Assembly (NCBI GenBank): GCA_013178415.1
Contig: JABLXA010000009.1
Location: 32,589-96,588, forward strand
From: Bacillota bacterium
GTDB lineage: Bacteria; Bacillota; SHA-98; Ch115
DNA length: 64,000 bases
Reading direction: 5' to 3'
A model generated the notes under the pieces. It did not search any database. It was not told the DNA's origin and worked only from the letters and a program-made list of their open reading frames with translations. Within the stretch, counting starts at the first letter, position 1. Every line of letters starts with the position of its first letter. Of the stretch, positions 26,004-36,360 are shown in pieces. The position numbers and the translations under genes were made by a program.

Positions 26004-27734
26004 CTACTTAGGAAAACGCCCCCTGGCCACATATTTCGTATGCAGGAGCTCATGGGCTTTATGGCTCAACGGGCTGCCCAGAAATTCTTCATAGAGGGCC
26101 TTGACAGCAGGATTGAGATGAGACTTTCTCAGCTTCATGCCCCGGTCTTCTCGGTAGATAGCCTCTATCCGTTTCGCCCTAATTTCGTCATCCGTTGGTA
26201 TTGGCTGGCCTCCTCCGCCTATGCACCCTCCCGGGCAGCACATTATCTCGATGAAGTGATAATCAGCTGTACCGTCTTGAACCTTGTCCAGCAATTTACG
26301 CGCATTGCCGAGCCCGTGCGCCACCGCTACCTTGACTTTCATGCCATCCAGGGGCACGATCGCTTCCTTTACGCCGGTAAGGCCTCGGATCTCCTGGAAT
26401 TCCAGATTGTCAAGTTCCCTATCTGTTACTACTTCATATACTGTCCTTAGAGCCGCTTCCATAACCCCACCTGTGGCCCCAAAGATGACTCCTGCTCCTG
26501 TGGATATCCCCAGAGGATCATCATAACCTTCTTCAGGGAGATTTTCAAGTTTCAATCCCGCGCTTCGGAGCATCCTCCCTAACTCCCGTGAGGTCAGAAC
26601 CGCGTCAACGTCGACATGACCACTCGATGTCATCTCCGGCCTCTTTGCCTCAAATTTCTTGGCAGTGCAAGGCATTATGGATGTCACGAAGATATCCTTC
26701 GGGTCTATGCCAGCCTTCTGAGCATAATATGTCTTTGCTAGCGCGCCAAACATCTGCTGCGGAGACTTGCACGTCGAGAGATTGGGCAGAAGATCTGGAT
26801 AGAAGTGCTCAATGAATTTTATCCAGCCAGGACTGCATGATGTAATCAGCGGAAGGGGACCTCTATTCTTGAGTCTTTCCAGAAATTCATGGCCCTCCTC
26901 CATGATGGTAAGGTCCGCGGTAAAATCAGTGTCAAAGACCTTGTCAAACCCGAGGCGGCGTAGTGCCGCAACTAATTTCCCGGTGACCAAAGAACCTGGG
27001 GGCAAGCCTACCTCTTCCCCAACTGTAGCCCTCACCGCCGGGGCAGTCTGGACCACCACGTGCTTATTGGGATCCGCCAGCGCCTCATAGACCTCATTTG
27101 TTGAGTCTCGCTCGGTAAGCGCGCCGGTCGGGCAAACAAGAGTACACTGACCACATTGGGCGCAAGCCACTTGCCCTAGACTGTCGCCGAAGGCTGGGGC
27201 GATCATCGTTTCAAATCCTCGCTCGTTGGGCGCAATTGCAAAGACGGTTTGCACCTGAGAACATACACTCATGCACCTGCGGCACAAAATGCATTTATTG
27301 GGATTCCTGACAATGGCGGGAGAGGAGGTATCTTTGGGAAATTCAATTCTCTCCCCTTCGTATTCAACTTCCCTGATTCCGAGACGCTCAGCAAGCTCCT
27401 GCAGCTCGCAATTCCGATTGCGTTCACAGGTAAGACATTCGAGGGGATGGTTGGATATTATGAGCTCAAGGACTGTCCTCCTGGCCTCCCTCACCGCCGG
27501 GGTGTTGGTTCTTACCACCATTCCCTCGGCGACAGGGGTAACGCAAGATGCCTGAAGAGACTTGGCTCCCTCTATCTCAACCACGCAAATTCTACATGCC
27601 CCCACGACATTTATGTCTTTAAGATAGCACAGGCTGGGAACATCGATCCCCGAGGCCCTGGCAGCCTCGAGCACAGAGGTTCCGCGGGGCACCGAAACCC
27701 TTTGACCATCTATGGTTAACGTGACCATATCCAT
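26004..27734 (-). CDS. hndD: [FeFe]-hydrogenase catalytic subunit (HndD/HydA type)
   Basis: The 576-residue protein oxidises or makes H2. The N-terminal [2Fe-2S] has Cys36, Cys47, Cys50 and Cys64. A His-Cys3 [4Fe-4S] follows (HPLECLTCERNRNC, His96, Cys100, 103, 109), then two ferredoxin-type clusters (CILCRRCMSVC; CAQCGQCTLVCPTGA). The H-cluster motifs are TSCSPGW (near 298), MPCTAKKFE (near 351) and EIMCCPGGCIGGGGQP (near 496). The small-subunit tail ends ELLHTKY. The set fits a cytoplasmic, bifurcating-type M3 hydrogenase. It is the last gene of the operon, after an intercistronic hairpin. Confidence 0.95.
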   Translation of the reverse strand: MDMVTLTIDGQRVSVPRGTSVLEAARASGIDVPSLCYLKDINVVGACRICVVEIEGAKSLQASCVTPVAEGMVVRTNTPAVREARRTVLELIISNHPLECLTCERNRNCELQELAERLGIREVEYEGERIEFPKDTSSPAIVRNPNKCILCRRCMSVCSQVQTVFAIAPNERGFETMIAPAFGDSLGQVACAQCGQCTLVCPTGALTERDSTNEVYEALADPNKHVVVQTAPAVRATVGEEVGLPPGSLVTGKLVAALRRLGFDKVFDTDFTADLTIMEEGHEFLERLKNRGPLPLITSCSPGWIKFIEHFYPDLLPNLSTCKSPQQMFGALAKTYYAQKAGIDPKDIFVTSIMPCTAKKFEAKRPEMTSSGHVDVDAVLTSRELGRMLRSAGLKLENLPEEGYDDPLGISTGAGVIFGATGGVMEAALRTVYEVVTDRELDNLEFQEIRGLTGVKEAIVPLDGMKVKVAVAHGLGNARKLLDKVQDGTADYHFIEIMCCPGGCIGGGGQPIPTDDEIRAKRIEAIYREDRGMKLRKSHLNPAVKALYEEFLGSPLSHKAHELLHTKYVARGRFPK

Positions 27735-27796
27735 ATCGTTCCCTCCATCTTCAAACCAATCACTCTAAGGTGTCTGATTCAACGTTAGAGGCCTGA

Positions 27797-27821
27797 CGCC
27801 AGTGGCATAGCGCCGCTGGCG
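27797..27821. other. Hairpin between the NuoF-like and HydA-like genes
   Basis: CGCCAGTGGC (27797-27806) pairs with GCCGCTGGCG (27812-27821) around a 5-base loop, with one G-T pair. No T-tract follows. It could stabilise or process the operon mRNA and set subunit ratios. Confidence 0.5.
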
Positions 27822-27833
27822 GATTTTCATAAC

Positions 27834-30800
27834 TCAGTCCTTTATATCACAGCGCAGGCACCGCATTGCTTCCTGGAGCGCGGCAGCCTCTGTAAAACCA
27901 AGCTCTACTTCCCTGAAACCTGGGTACCTGGCGCTGATATCCAGACTTTCGACCTTCTGCCTTGGCATCTCCGTCTCGATTATCTCACCGGCGAGCTCTC
28001 GTCCAAGATCGGGATGAGTCTCGATCACTCCATCACCGCCGAGATATTTGTCTATCTCCATGGCCGCGCATCTACCCTGGCCAATAGCGCCTATAACTGT
28101 ATCCGGGCCCGTGACGCAATCACCGCCGGCAAATATCCCATCCGCTCCGGTGGCAAATGTCTTTGGATCTGCAAGGATTGTCGACCACCTTGTGGTCTCT
28201 ATGCCGCTATCCCGGGGCACAAAGGAGATATCTGGTTGTTGACTGATGGCTGGGATGATAAGATCCACATCGATGATGAACTCGGAGCCGACCACCGGCG
28301 TGGGACGCCTACGGCCAGTGCGATCGAATTCGCCCAGCACCATCCTGATACATTCCATATTGGTCACCTTGCCAGCCTTCCCCAAAATCCTTGATGGGGC
28401 CGTAAGGAAATGTATCCTTATGCCTTCCTTTTCAGCTTCCATGACCTCGTAGGGTTCCGCCGGCATCTCCTCACGCGTCCTCCTGTAGAGGATATGCACT
28501 TCTTTGGCGCCCAACCTGAGAGCGGTCCTAGCCGCATCGATGGCGGCATTCCCGCCGCCGATGACAGCGACCCGGCGAGGGACTCCGGTCCGCTGGCCAA
28601 GGTTGACCTCGCGGAGGAAATCTATGGCATTCACAACACCTTCGAGGTCTTCGCCAGGCGCACCCAGCTTCTGCCCGAGATGAGCCCCTATTGCGATGAA
28701 TATGGCCTTGAACCCTTGTTTCTTCAAGTCCTCCAGTGAGATATCTTTCCCGATCCGGGTATTCAGTCTGATATCCACGCCAAGGGCCTTTATAGTCTCT
28801 ATTTCCGCCTCGAGCACCCTTTTAGGCAGCCTATATTCTGGAATACCCACGGCCAGCATTCCGCCCGCCACTGGCAGGGCATCGAAGACTACAACCTTGT
28901 GTCCCAGTCTTGCCAGATAATAGGCAGCAGATAGGCCGCATGGCCCGGCTCCGATTATGGCTACATTACTTGCCGCTGGGTTGTTCCGCTTGACGGGTGG
29001 CGCCATGGGAGGTCTTTTCATCTCATAATCAGCGGCAAACCGCTTCAGGGCGCAAATAGCCACCGGCTCGTCGATTTGGGCGCGCCGGCACTTTAGCTCA
29101 CAAGGATGCGTGCAGACTCTCCCGCATATGGATGGGAATGGGTTCTTATCCCTGATCACGGTAACAGCGTCAGAATACCTTTTTTGCCTGATAAGACTGA
29201 TGTATCTGGGTACATCCACACTCGCAGGGCACGCATTTTGACATGGAGATTCAAATAGGCTTGCGCACACTGAAGCCGGACACTTATGATCCCGTATGTG
29301 GGCATCATATTCCTCTCTGAAATAGCGAATCGTGGTCAGCACGGGGTTAGGAGCAGTTTGTCCGAGGCCACATAAGGCAGTCTCCTTGATCCATTGTCCG
29401 AGTTTGATGAGACGCTCCACATCGCCTTCTCGTCCCTGGCCCCTGGTGATCCTGGTCAGGATCTCCAGCATCCTCTTGGTTCCAATTCTACAAGGAGCGC
29501 ATTTGCCGCATGATTCATCCTGGGTAAATTCAAGGAAGAATCGTGCCAGGTCCACCATGCAAGTATCTTCATCCATGACTATGAGCCCACCGGACCCCAT
29601 GATGGTTCCGAGTTCCTTCAAGGAATCATAGTCAACCGGCGTGTTCAAATACTCTTTGGGGATGCACCCCCCTGACGGTCCTCCCGTCTGGGCGGCTTTG
29701 AACTTCTTGCCTCCTGGTATTCCGCCGCCGATGTCATAGATGATCTCACCCAGGGTAGTTCCCATTGGAACCTCAACTAAACCTGTATTCCTGATCTTCC
29801 CTGCCAGGGCAAATACCTTGGTTCCTTTGCTCCTTTCCGTCCCGATGGATGCAAACCATTCCGCGCCGTTCAAGATAATGGGGGGGATATTCGCGTAAGT
29901 CTCGACATTGTTGATCAAGGTGGGGCAGCCCCAGAGACCCTCATTGGCTGGGAAAGGTGGCCTTGGACGCGGTTCGCCGCGCCTTCCCTCGATGGAAGCC
30001 AAAAGCGCCGTCTCCTCCCCGCAGACGAAGGCCCCTGCGCCTACTCTTATTTCTATATCGAAATCGAACCCTGTCCCAAAGATATCATTGCCAAGGAGAC
30101 CCTGCTCTCGGGCTTGCCCAATTGCGTGGGTGAGATGTTTTATCGCCAGGGGATATTCGGCCCGGACATATATATAGCCTTGATGCGCCCCGATGGCGTA
30201 ACCTGCGATAGCCATGGCCTCCAGCACTGAATGCGGGTCTCCTTCAAGGACACTCCGATCCATAAAGGCACCGGGATCTCCTTCATCTGCATTGCACACC
30301 ACATATTTCGGGTTCCCCTTAGCTTTGGCGCAAAACTCCCATTTCAGCCCCGTGGGGAAGCCACCTCCCCCTCTTCCGCGCAGCCCTGACCTTTTGACTG
30401 TATCAATGACCTCTTCCGGTGTCATTTTGGTAAGCACCTTGCCAAGCGCAGAATATCCATCAGAGGCAATGTATTCTTCTATGACGAGCGGATTTATTCG
30501 CCCCGTATTCCTGAGGGCCACGCGAGTCTGACGGTTGAAGAATCCCATCTCCTGGAAAGTAGGCACTGCGGCGCCGGTGACCGGCTCGGTATATAACAGG
30601 TCTCGTACTATGCGGCCCTTGAGGAGATGTTCCTCAGCGATCCTATCGGCGTCCGCAGGCTTGAGACGCTGGTACAGTACACCCTCGGGATATATAATCA
30701 TCATAGGTCCCAGGTCGCAGGGCCCCATGCATCCTGTGACCACCACTTTTACTTCCTGTTGGAGTCCCAGGCGCTCCACGGCATCCAGGAGCGCAGTTTT

Positions 30801-30872
30801 TACCCCTTCACAGCCGGATGATAGGCACCCGGCCCCACCACATACCAGAACATGTGATCGAAAAAGATCCAT
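27834..30872 (-). CDS. hndC: NuoF/HndC-like subunit fused to a GltD/NfnB-like NAD(P) flavoprotein
   Basis: This 1012-residue fusion has a thioredoxin-like [2Fe-2S] domain (CGGAGC..CMGPC, residues 1-95) and then the NuoF FMN/NAD domain with the [4Fe-4S] motif [12 protein letters not shown] (near 455). Next comes a GltD-type cysteine domain ([24 protein letters not shown], about 535-625). The last part is a two-dinucleotide flavoprotein: [14 protein letters not shown] near 637 for FAD and [14 protein letters not shown] near 766 for NAD(P)H, ending [18 protein letters not shown]. The ATG at 30872 has GGGAGG. Ordinary HndC is about 600 residues. The extra module should add a second NAD(P) site. 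Confidence 0.95.
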   Translation of the reverse strand: MDLFRSHVLVCGGAGCLSSGCEGVKTALLDAVERLGLQQEVKVVVTGCMGPCDLGPMMIIYPEGVLYQRLKPADADRIAEEHLLKGRIVRDLLYTEPVTGAAVPTFQEMGFFNRQTRVALRNTGRINPLVIEEYIASDGYSALGKVLTKMTPEEVIDTVKRSGLRGRGGGGFPTGLKWEFCAKAKGNPKYVVCNADEGDPGAFMDRSVLEGDPHSVLEAMAIAGYAIGAHQGYIYVRAEYPLAIKHLTHAIGQAREQGLLGNDIFGTGFDFDIEIRVGAGAFVCGEETALLASIEGRRGEPRPRPPFPANEGLWGCPTLINNVETYANIPPIILNGAEWFASIGTERSKGTKVFALAGKIRNTGLVEVPMGTTLGEIIYDIGGGIPGGKKFKAAQTGGPSGGCIPKEYLNTPVDYDSLKELGTIMGSGGLIVMDEDTCMVDLARFFLEFTQDESCGKCAPCRIGTKRMLEILTRITRGQGREGDVERLIKLGQWIKETALCGLGQTAPNPVLTTIRYFREEYDAHIRDHKCPASVCASLFESPCQNACPASVDVPRYISLIRQKRYSDAVTVIRDKNPFPSICGRVCTHPCELKCRRAQIDEPVAICALKRFAADYEMKRPPMAPPVKRNNPAASNVAIIGAGPCGLSAAYYLARLGHKVVVFDALPVAGGMLAVGIPEYRLPKRVLEAEIETIKALGVDIRLNTRIGKDISLEDLKKQGFKAIFIAIGAHLGQKLGAPGEDLEGVVNAIDFLREVNLGQRTGVPRRVAVIGGGNAAIDAARTALRLGAKEVHILYRRTREEMPAEPYEVMEAEKEGIRIHFLTAPSRILGKAGKVTNMECIRMVLGEFDRTGRRRPTPVVGSEFIIDVDLIIPAISQQPDISFVPRDSGIETTRWSTILADPKTFATGADGIFAGGDCVTGPDTVIGAIGQGRCAAMEIDKYLGGDGVIETHPDLGRELAGEIIETEMPRQKVESLDISARYPGFREVELGFTEAAALQEAMRCLRCDIKD

Positions 30873-30873
30873 A

Positions 30874-31341
30874 CTAGAGCCTCCCTCCATCCTCTGCCAA
30901 ACGATCCCACCTGAGAAAGATTTCCGGCACTATATTGCCATTGACAATATGCTGGACAACAATCCGTCTCGCATCTTCCGGAGATACTAGAGGGTACCTT
31001 GTCACAGGCATACCGGGACGGTTCACCACTACTATGGGCTCGGCGTTGCAGCACCCCATACATCCCGATCTTCTGATGACCACATCGTGAATATGTCGAA
31101 CTGCCAGTTCATCCATGATGGCATCAAATGCCTTATCTGCCGATGCCATGAGCCCGCACACCCCGAGTCCTACTGTTACCTCGGTACCCGCCCTGCCGCC
31201 TATGGGACTGGAACGATTGAGCCTGGCCTTCAGCTCCCTGAGATCCGCGACACTCCGTAACACCCGCCCCATCTTGCGAGAACTGGCCAGCCGGAGTTCC
31301 GGTCCATGAGCCCTCTTCCAACGAGAAGCAGCATCTGGCAT
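30874..31341 (-). CDS. hndB: HndB-like [2Fe-2S] ferredoxin-domain subunit
   Basis: The 155-residue protein has a thioredoxin-like [2Fe-2S] fold with cysteines in GVCGLMAS and [11 protein letters not shown], as in HndB of NADP-reducing hydrogenases. The GGAGG site eight bases before the ATG at 31341 supports the long start, giving about 23 extra N-terminal residues. It ends one base before the NuoF-like gene. A 174-bp gap to the NuoE-like gene upstream holds only a small GCTGC/GCAGC hairpin and a duplicated CCTACCCCGAG. Confidence 0.88.
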   Translation of the reverse strand: MPDAASRWKRAHGPELRLASSRKMGRVLRSVADLRELKARLNRSSPIGGRAGTEVTVGLGVCGLMASADKAFDAIMDELAVRHIHDVVIRRSGCMGCCNAEPIVVVNRPGMPVTRYPLVSPEDARRIVVQHIVNGNIVPEIFLRWDRLAEDGGRL

Positions 31342-31515
31342 CTTTCATTCCTCCTACCCCGAGAATAGAGGCGCCTACCCCGAGGGTTTTCATCCGTCTG
31401 ATGGTGCTGCCTTAGCAGCATGAGGGTCTGCCTCAGAAATTTCACCAAGATCCCGAGCATCTTACCAGGTCATCTATATCTCTCCATGATCCCATATTCT
31501 TTAGAAAGAGTTGAG

Positions 31516-32007
31516 TTACTTATATTTCTCCAGAATCCCGGGTACCCTGTCAGGTTTTAAGCGAGCATATATGTCATCGTCGATCCGCATAACCGGCCCG
31601 AGCCCGCATGCTCCCATGCACCGGACCACCTCAACGGAGAACCTACCGTCGTCGGTGGTGTCACCGGCCCTTATCCCCAAAGTCTCCTCCAGCTTCTCCA
31701 GGATCCTATCAGACCCGCGAACATAACACGCGGTACCTTTACAGATAGATATCTGATGACGTCCTTTGGGCTTGAGAGAGAAGAGAGCATAAAAAGATAC
31801 GACGCTATAGATCTCGCTGAGCGGGATGTCAAGTTCAAGGGCCACCTTTTCCTGCACTTCCCTGGGCAGGTACCCTAAAAGCTCCTGCGCTTCATGCAGG
31901 ACCTGGATCAGGACGCCCCTTTTCCCCCGATGTTTCCCGATGATCTCCTCAAGCTTTTGCCACTTCTCTTCGCTGATTTGAGTGAGCCTTACCTCCTCAA
32001 CCGCCAC
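31516..32007 (-). CDS. hndA: NuoE/HndA-like [2Fe-2S] subunit
   Basis: This is the 24-kDa-type subunit of the hydrogenase: a helical start, then a thioredoxin-like [2Fe-2S] domain with CKGTACYVRG and CMGACGLGP. The start is the GTG at 32007 with AGGAGGGG upstream. It is the first gene of the operon, about 50 bases after the predicted sigma-54 transcription start. It passes electrons between the NuoF-like flavin and the hydrogenase subunit. Confidence 0.93.
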   Translation of the reverse strand: MAVEEVRLTQISEEKWQKLEEIIGKHRGKRGVLIQVLHEAQELLGYLPREVQEKVALELDIPLSEIYSVVSFYALFSLKPKGRHQISICKGTACYVRGSDRILEKLEETLGIRAGDTTDDGRFSVEVVRCMGACGLGPVMRIDDDIYARLKPDRVPGILEKYK

Positions 32008-32070
32008 ATATACCCCTCCTAGAAACAGGCTATTTGATATCATGCCAGAGGAACTCGCGAAAACCTATGA

Positions 32071-32086
32071 AGCAAACCCCATGCCA
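32071..32086 (-). promoter_or_regulatory. Sigma-54 promoter of the hydrogenase operon
   Basis: On the minus strand TGGCATGGGGTTTGCT is a full match to the -24/-12 consensus TGGCAYRN4TTGCW. It is the only such site seen in the region, lies 64 bp before the hndA start codon, and follows a sigma-54 activator gene. Confidence 0.85.
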
Positions 32087-32215
32087 ACCTCGAAAGGCAC
32101 TGATTTAGCGCGGGTCTGCAGGATTATGGGGCGCGATGGTGATAGAGAAATAGGATCCTGGAATGCGAAGATGCATCACGGAAGATCTGGGGATTCTCGG
32201 CCATTGATGCAGCAG

Positions 32216-32256
32216 TGCATTAGATGATGCGAGCCTGCATTGGGGTAATGCGGGCC
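32216..32256. promoter_or_regulatory. Candidate enhancer: two tandem half-palindromic repeats
   Basis: Units at 32216-32235 and 32236-32256 both read TGCATT, five to six bases, ATGCG-GCC. In each, GCAT(T) and (A)ATGC form an inverted repeat. They lie about 150 bp upstream of the -24 element, the usual place for sigma-54 activator binding, so they may bind the adjacent regulator. No other gene is found in 32008-32349. Confidence 0.5.
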
Positions 32257-32349
32257 TGCTAGATTACGTATGTCGCGCATAGCCGAAGGAATGAGTCTGC
32301 TAGTTGAACCGCTGCCGGGTCGCATATTTGATTAATCATGGCAGGGACG

Positions 32350-33774
32350 CTATGAGGATGCCTGGCCGCCTCGAAAGTACTTCTGGATCTTTCGCACAAC
32401 CGTGGATTGGTTTATGCCCAGAACTTCAGCGATCTCATAAGTGCTGTGATAACGTGAAACTGCCTTTTGGATGATCTGGCGTTCAACCTCTTCTACTGCA
32501 TCTTTGAGGGGCACGACATCAGAAACGGTAACCGGAGGCTGATTTACCGGGCAGGATTTGAAAGGTGAAGGCAGGTCGGCTATCCCTATTTCATCGGACA
32601 CGGCAATGATGACCAGGCGTTCCACAAGATTCTCAAGTTCCCTGACATTCCCAGGCCAATCATATGCCATGAAAGCCTCTTTGACTTCATCGGTCACGGT
32701 TTTACGGACGCCGTATTTGCGGCAGCACACATCCAGGAAATGGTACATGAGGGGTATGATATCATCTTTCCGCTCCCGAAGTGGCGGTATTACTATGGGA
32801 ACCACATTGAGCCTGTAAAAGAGATCTGCTCTGAAGGACCCCTGCCTTACCATCTCATGAATATCCTGATTTGTCGCAGCGATGATGCGCGCGTCTATCT
32901 GAATGGGCTTCGTCCCGCCCAGGCGGGTCACCTGCTTCTCCTGTAAGACTTGAAGCAATTTTACTTGGAGGTTGAGAGGAAGCTCGCAGATTTCATCCAA
33001 GAAAAAAGTGCCTGAGGAGGCGAGCTCGATGAGGCCCGGCTTGCCAGCTCTCTTTGCACCGGTAAATGCCCCTGTTTCATAGCCAAACAACTCCGACTCC
33101 AGAAGAGTCTCAGGGATCGCGCCGCAATTGACCTTTACAAAAGGTCCTTGTCGTCTGTTCCCCATCCGATGGATGAATCTCGCCACGACTTCCTTGCCTA
33201 CTCCTGATTCCCCCAGGATAAGCACTGTTGCATTGACATTTACGACTCTCTCAGCGACCTGCAGCACCTTGCCCATTTCCTGGCTATAGGCCACTATGTG
33301 GTCAGGATCAATGTCCGCATCCTGCCTGGAACCCGTCACTAACCTGAGCCCCTGATTAGCGCTGGCGGCTCCTGACGAAGCCTTCATATCTCTATCATCA
33401 GGGTCATTAGGGGCGAAAATACAACCCTGAGGGGATGAATGACCAAGGCTCACCGAAATGGCCTTATCACGGCAAGAACTATATCCGCAGGCCCCACAAT
33501 CGTATTCGTCGCGAGAAGTCATACGCCCCATAAGCTGAAGGGCTTTCCGGATTTCATCCTCGTCTGGGATCCTGAAGGAGAATTTCTTCGCCCCTCTAGG
33601 ACATATGGGGATGCACTGACCACAGGCCTCGCAACGATCAGATTGTACATGAGCGCGCCGGTTCACCAGGGAGATGGCGCCATTCTGGCAGACAGTGACA
33701 CACGCGCCGCATCCAGCGCACCTTGAATCGACGGTATAGACCCAGGTCTTGGAAGGCCGTATGCTGCGGATCAT
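32350..33774 (-). CDS. Sigma-54 activator with N-terminal iron-sulfur domains
   Basis: The 474-residue regulator starts with two ferredoxin-type [4Fe-4S] motifs (Cys19-22-25-29 and Cys48-51-54-58). A third cluster motif resembles the Fe-S domain found near hydrogenases (Cys93, 96, 101 and 118). The AAA+ domain has Walker A GESGVGKE (188-195) and an intact GAFTGA loop (235-240). A Fis-type helix-turn-helix ends the protein ([18 protein letters not shown]). No receiver or PAS domain is present. Lying just upstream of a sigma-54 promoter and hydrogenase genes, it is likely to sense redox state or ferredoxin and activate the operon. Confidence 0.92.
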   Translation of the reverse strand: MIRSIRPSKTWVYTVDSRCAGCGACVTVCQNGAISLVNRRAHVQSDRCEACGQCIPICPRGAKKFSFRIPDEDEIRKALQLMGRMTSRDEYDCGACGYSSCRDKAISVSLGHSSPQGCIFAPNDPDDRDMKASSGAASANQGLRLVTGSRQDADIDPDHIVAYSQEMGKVLQVAERVVNVNATVLILGESGVGKEVVARFIHRMGNRRQGPFVKVNCGAIPETLLESELFGYETGAFTGAKRAGKPGLIELASSGTFFLDEICELPLNLQVKLLQVLQEKQVTRLGGTKPIQIDARIIAATNQDIHEMVRQGSFRADLFYRLNVVPIVIPPLRERKDDIIPLMYHFLDVCCRKYGVRKTVTDEVKEAFMAYDWPGNVRELENLVERLVIIAVSDEIGIADLPSPFKSCPVNQPPVTVSDVVPLKDAVEEVERQIIQKAVSRYHSTYEIAEVLGINQSTVVRKIQKYFRGGQASS

Positions 33775-33801
33775 ACCCCCATCACCTCCCCTCCCAGGAC
33801 T

Positions 33802-33807
33802 ATTATA
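33802..33807 (-). promoter_or_regulatory. Extended -10 promoter for the sigma-54 activator
   Basis: TGATATAAT on the minus strand gives a perfect -10 with a TGn extension; no strong -35 is seen. A GGGGAGG ribosome site and the ATG follow. Confidence 0.45.
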
Positions 33808-33817
33808 TCATACACTG

Positions 33818-34708
33818 TTACTGGTGGTCGGCAGGCCTAGCCCCGCCCTTGAGCAATCCCTCCAAATAGACACGAAAATCAGGGGCAAGATCCTCACGCT
33901 TCAGGGCGAATTCTACAGTTGCCTTGAGAAACCCCAGCTTGTCTCCCACATCATATCGCTTGCCCTTTGGGACAACTGCAAAGACTCGAGAGCGCTCGGC
34001 CAACACATTCAGAGCGTCGGTAAGCTGGAATTCACCACCTACTCCAGGCCCCAGGGAAAGTAATATATCAAAGACCTGAGGCTCAAGAATATATCTCCCT
34101 ATGACAGCGAGGTTGGAGGGGGCGCTGCGAGGATCCGGTTTTTCCACCAGACTCGTCACTTTATATGCGCCATCTATTTCACCATCGAGGGAAACGATCC
34201 CGTACCTCCCTGTTTCCTCTTGGGGAACCGGGGATACAGCCACTACATTACCCCCGAGCTCTTCGTGGACCCTGATGAGCTGGGCAAGGCAGGGATCCTC
34301 TGAATCAAAGATCTCATCTCCCAGCAAAACCGCAAAAGGTTCATCGCCCACGTGCCACCGGGCTTGGTATACCGCATGGCCCAATCCCAGGGCCTCCTTT
34401 TGGCGAATAAAATGTACATTCACCATATTAGAAATGTCCTGAACAGCCTCGAGGAGATCATCCCTGTTTGAGCGTTTCAGAACCGATTCTAGCTCAAAAG
34501 ACTTGTCGAAGTGATCTTCAATGGCCCGCTTTCCTCGCCCGGTTATGATCAATATATCCTCGATGCCTGAAGCTGCTGCTTCCTGGACCACATATTGAAT
34601 TATGGGCGTATCCACAATAGGCAGCATCTCTTTAGGTTGAGCCTTGGTGGCAGGAAGGAATCTAGTTCCAAGTCCTGCCGCCGGAATTACCGCTTTACGA
34701 ACCCGCAT
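33818..34708 (-). CDS. galU: UTP-glucose-1-phosphate uridylyltransferase GalU
   Basis: GalU makes UDP-glucose from UTP and glucose-1-phosphate for wall polymers and glycolipids. The 296-residue protein has the nucleotidyl-transferase start (IPAAGLGTRFLPATKAQPKEML), PIIQYVVQEA and the catalytic VEKPDP segment. Lengths and motifs are normal. It ends before the promoter of the sigma-54 regulator gene. Its upstream neighbour in the same direction is hpt. Confidence 0.95.
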   Translation of the reverse strand: MRVRKAVIPAAGLGTRFLPATKAQPKEMLPIVDTPIIQYVVQEAAASGIEDILIITGRGKRAIEDHFDKSFELESVLKRSNRDDLLEAVQDISNMVNVHFIRQKEALGLGHAVYQARWHVGDEPFAVLLGDEIFDSEDPCLAQLIRVHEELGGNVVAVSPVPQEETGRYGIVSLDGEIDGAYKVTSLVEKPDPRSAPSNLAVIGRYILEPQVFDILLSLGPGVGGEFQLTDALNVLAERSRVFAVVPKGKRYDVGDKLGFLKATVEFALKREDLAPDFRVYLEGLLKGGARPADHQ

Positions 34709-34750
34709 ACAAAATCACCCCAGGAAAACCCCTGATTTCAGCATATTCTA

Positions 34751-35353
34751 TCACCTGTGGTTGCCATTTCTATTGTTGTTCAGCTTTCCCTGATAGACCT
34801 CCGGCCTCAAAACACAGACCGAAGGTAGATTGCGGTATTTTTCTCCAAAATCTAGTCCATATCCCACTACGAATTTATCAGGTATCTGAAACCCATTATA
34901 ATCAGGTGTTATTTGAACCTCACGACGAGAGGGTTTATCAAGCAGCGTGCAAATCTTCACAGAGCTAGGTTTGCGGGCTTTCAGATTTTCTAGAAGGTAG
35001 TGAAGAGTAAGGCCAGTATCTATTATATCCTCCACAACCAGCACATGCTTGCCCTCTATAGGCGCATCAAGATCCTTCAATATCCTCACGACCCCACTGG
35101 TCTTCGTGGCCAGCCCGTAACTAGATACGGCGACGAAATCTATAGAAAGAGGGATTCGTATGTTCCGCACCAGATCGGCCATGAAGACAAGGGCTCCCTT
35201 GAGTATTCCAACGATCACAAGATCCCGGCCCGCGTAGTCCCTCGAGATCTCCTCACCAAGTTCCCTGACCCTTTTTTGGATGTCGCTTTCATCAACAAGA
35301 ATACATTCGACGTCATTCATCAAAGAATTCGTCATTGAATCGCCGCAACACAT
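34751..35353 (-). CDS. hpt: Hypoxanthine phosphoribosyltransferase
   Basis: This purine salvage enzyme converts hypoxanthine or guanine to IMP or GMP. The 200-residue protein has the PRPP-binding motif VVEDIIDTGLT, the flexible-loop SSYGLATKTSG and the C-terminal FVVGYGLDFGEKYRNLP. Three Met codons near the start (residues 1, 7 and 12) are possible; the longest is reported because none has a strong ribosome site. In many Firmicutes hpt lies with tilS and ftsH; here it does not. Confidence 0.93.
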   Translation of the reverse strand: MCCGDSMTNSLMNDVECILVDESDIQKRVRELGEEISRDYAGRDLVIVGILKGALVFMADLVRNIRIPLSIDFVAVSSYGLATKTSGVVRILKDLDAPIEGKHVLVVEDIIDTGLTLHYLLENLKARKPSSVKICTLLDKPSRREVQITPDYNGFQIPDKFVVGYGLDFGEKYRNLPSVCVLRPEVYQGKLNNNRNGNHR

Positions 35354-35470
35354 TCGCTCGCATAGTTATAGATCGTTACGGCATTTTCCTCCCTTCAAAC
35401 AAAAATCCACATGAGGTAGTCCGCCGAGACGGCAGCGCACCCCTCTAAAGTTGGAGCAGCAAGTGCCCCC

Positions 35471-36325
35471 CTAGAGCGCGGGCATCGAAATTCCAAGATT
35501 TGGAACCTCTTGAATCCGGGTTTTCCCCACCGAATACTCATACAGCCCGGACTCCTTCGACTTATATACATACATATCCTCTATCTGGAGGATGACGGGC
35601 TTGGATCCTTTGGTTATCCAGGCGATCATTTCATATTTCACAGGCTGGATCTGAGTCTTATCAAGAGTTCCTGATCCATAGAACCTTTCATCTACAGACG
35701 GCAGCCTGAAACTCACAACCATGCACTTCTGACCGCCAAGGGAATCCTCTTTGATGGTTTTGACCTCTGTCGCCTCCTTGAACCCACTCTCGAGAACGCT
35801 GCCCATTCCTTTGAATTTGGATATCCATTCTAACTCAGAGGCCAGCTCCTCATCTTGGACCGCCGAATCCGGCTTCTGCCACGGTCCCGGAGAATCAGAC
35901 CCTGCATCCCTCACCCTAAAGACGATCCTGTCGCCGGCCCGATACCCTTCAAACTCGCTATCTTCTGTCGAAGAAACATAGTGGAGAGCGGCCGGAGTGA
36001 ATTCTATGATCCTCTCCCATAGGCCTGTGCCGAGCTTACGGGCTTCATCCATGCCTACAAGCTCGGAGGAAGTGGGAAAGGAAACCTCTTCAGTAATCTT
36101 TGCCTTCTTGATCCCGAGCGTGTTGCCGGCAGCAACGATGAATAGCTCTCGAATATCACGCGGGATAGCAACTGCCTCAATCTCTGCAGACCCCGGTTCC
36201 TGCACGACGGGGGCCTCCTTTGGACCCTTTTCTTGCCAATAGAAGAACCCTGCCACCCCTGCAACAATAGAACCCAGAAGGATAACTATCCACAGGTATG
36301 ACTTCGCGCCACCAGAGCCTCTCAC
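35471..36325 (-). CDS. Membrane-anchored protein of unknown function
   Basis: The 284-residue protein has a single N-terminal span (SYLWIVILLGSIVAGVAGFFY) after a short basic head, then an external soluble domain. Motif-like segments are KYEMIAWITKGSKPVILQIEDMYVYKS and GQKCMVVSFRLP. These resemble lipid-binding or LolA-like beta-sheet proteins, but no firm family match could be made. It lies between hpt and comB in the same direction. Confidence 0.6.
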   Translation of the reverse strand: MRGSGGAKSYLWIVILLGSIVAGVAGFFYWQEKGPKEAPVVQEPGSAEIEAVAIPRDIRELFIVAAGNTLGIKKAKITEEVSFPTSSELVGMDEARKLGTGLWERIIEFTPAALHYVSSTEDSEFEGYRAGDRIVFRVRDAGSDSPGPWQKPDSAVQDEELASELEWISKFKGMGSVLESGFKEATEVKTIKEDSLGGQKCMVVSFRLPSVDERFYGSGTLDKTQIQPVKYEMIAWITKGSKPVILQIEDMYVYKSKESGLYEYSVGKTRIQEVPNLGISMPAL

Positions 36326-36360
36326 CAGGATCTACTCTCCTCTCGATGGATACCGAGTTT

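Noticed and set aside
31342..31515. A missing gene between the HndB-like and HndA-like genes
   Set aside because: The 174-bp gap has only a small hairpin and a short direct repeat, with no frame that has a start signal.
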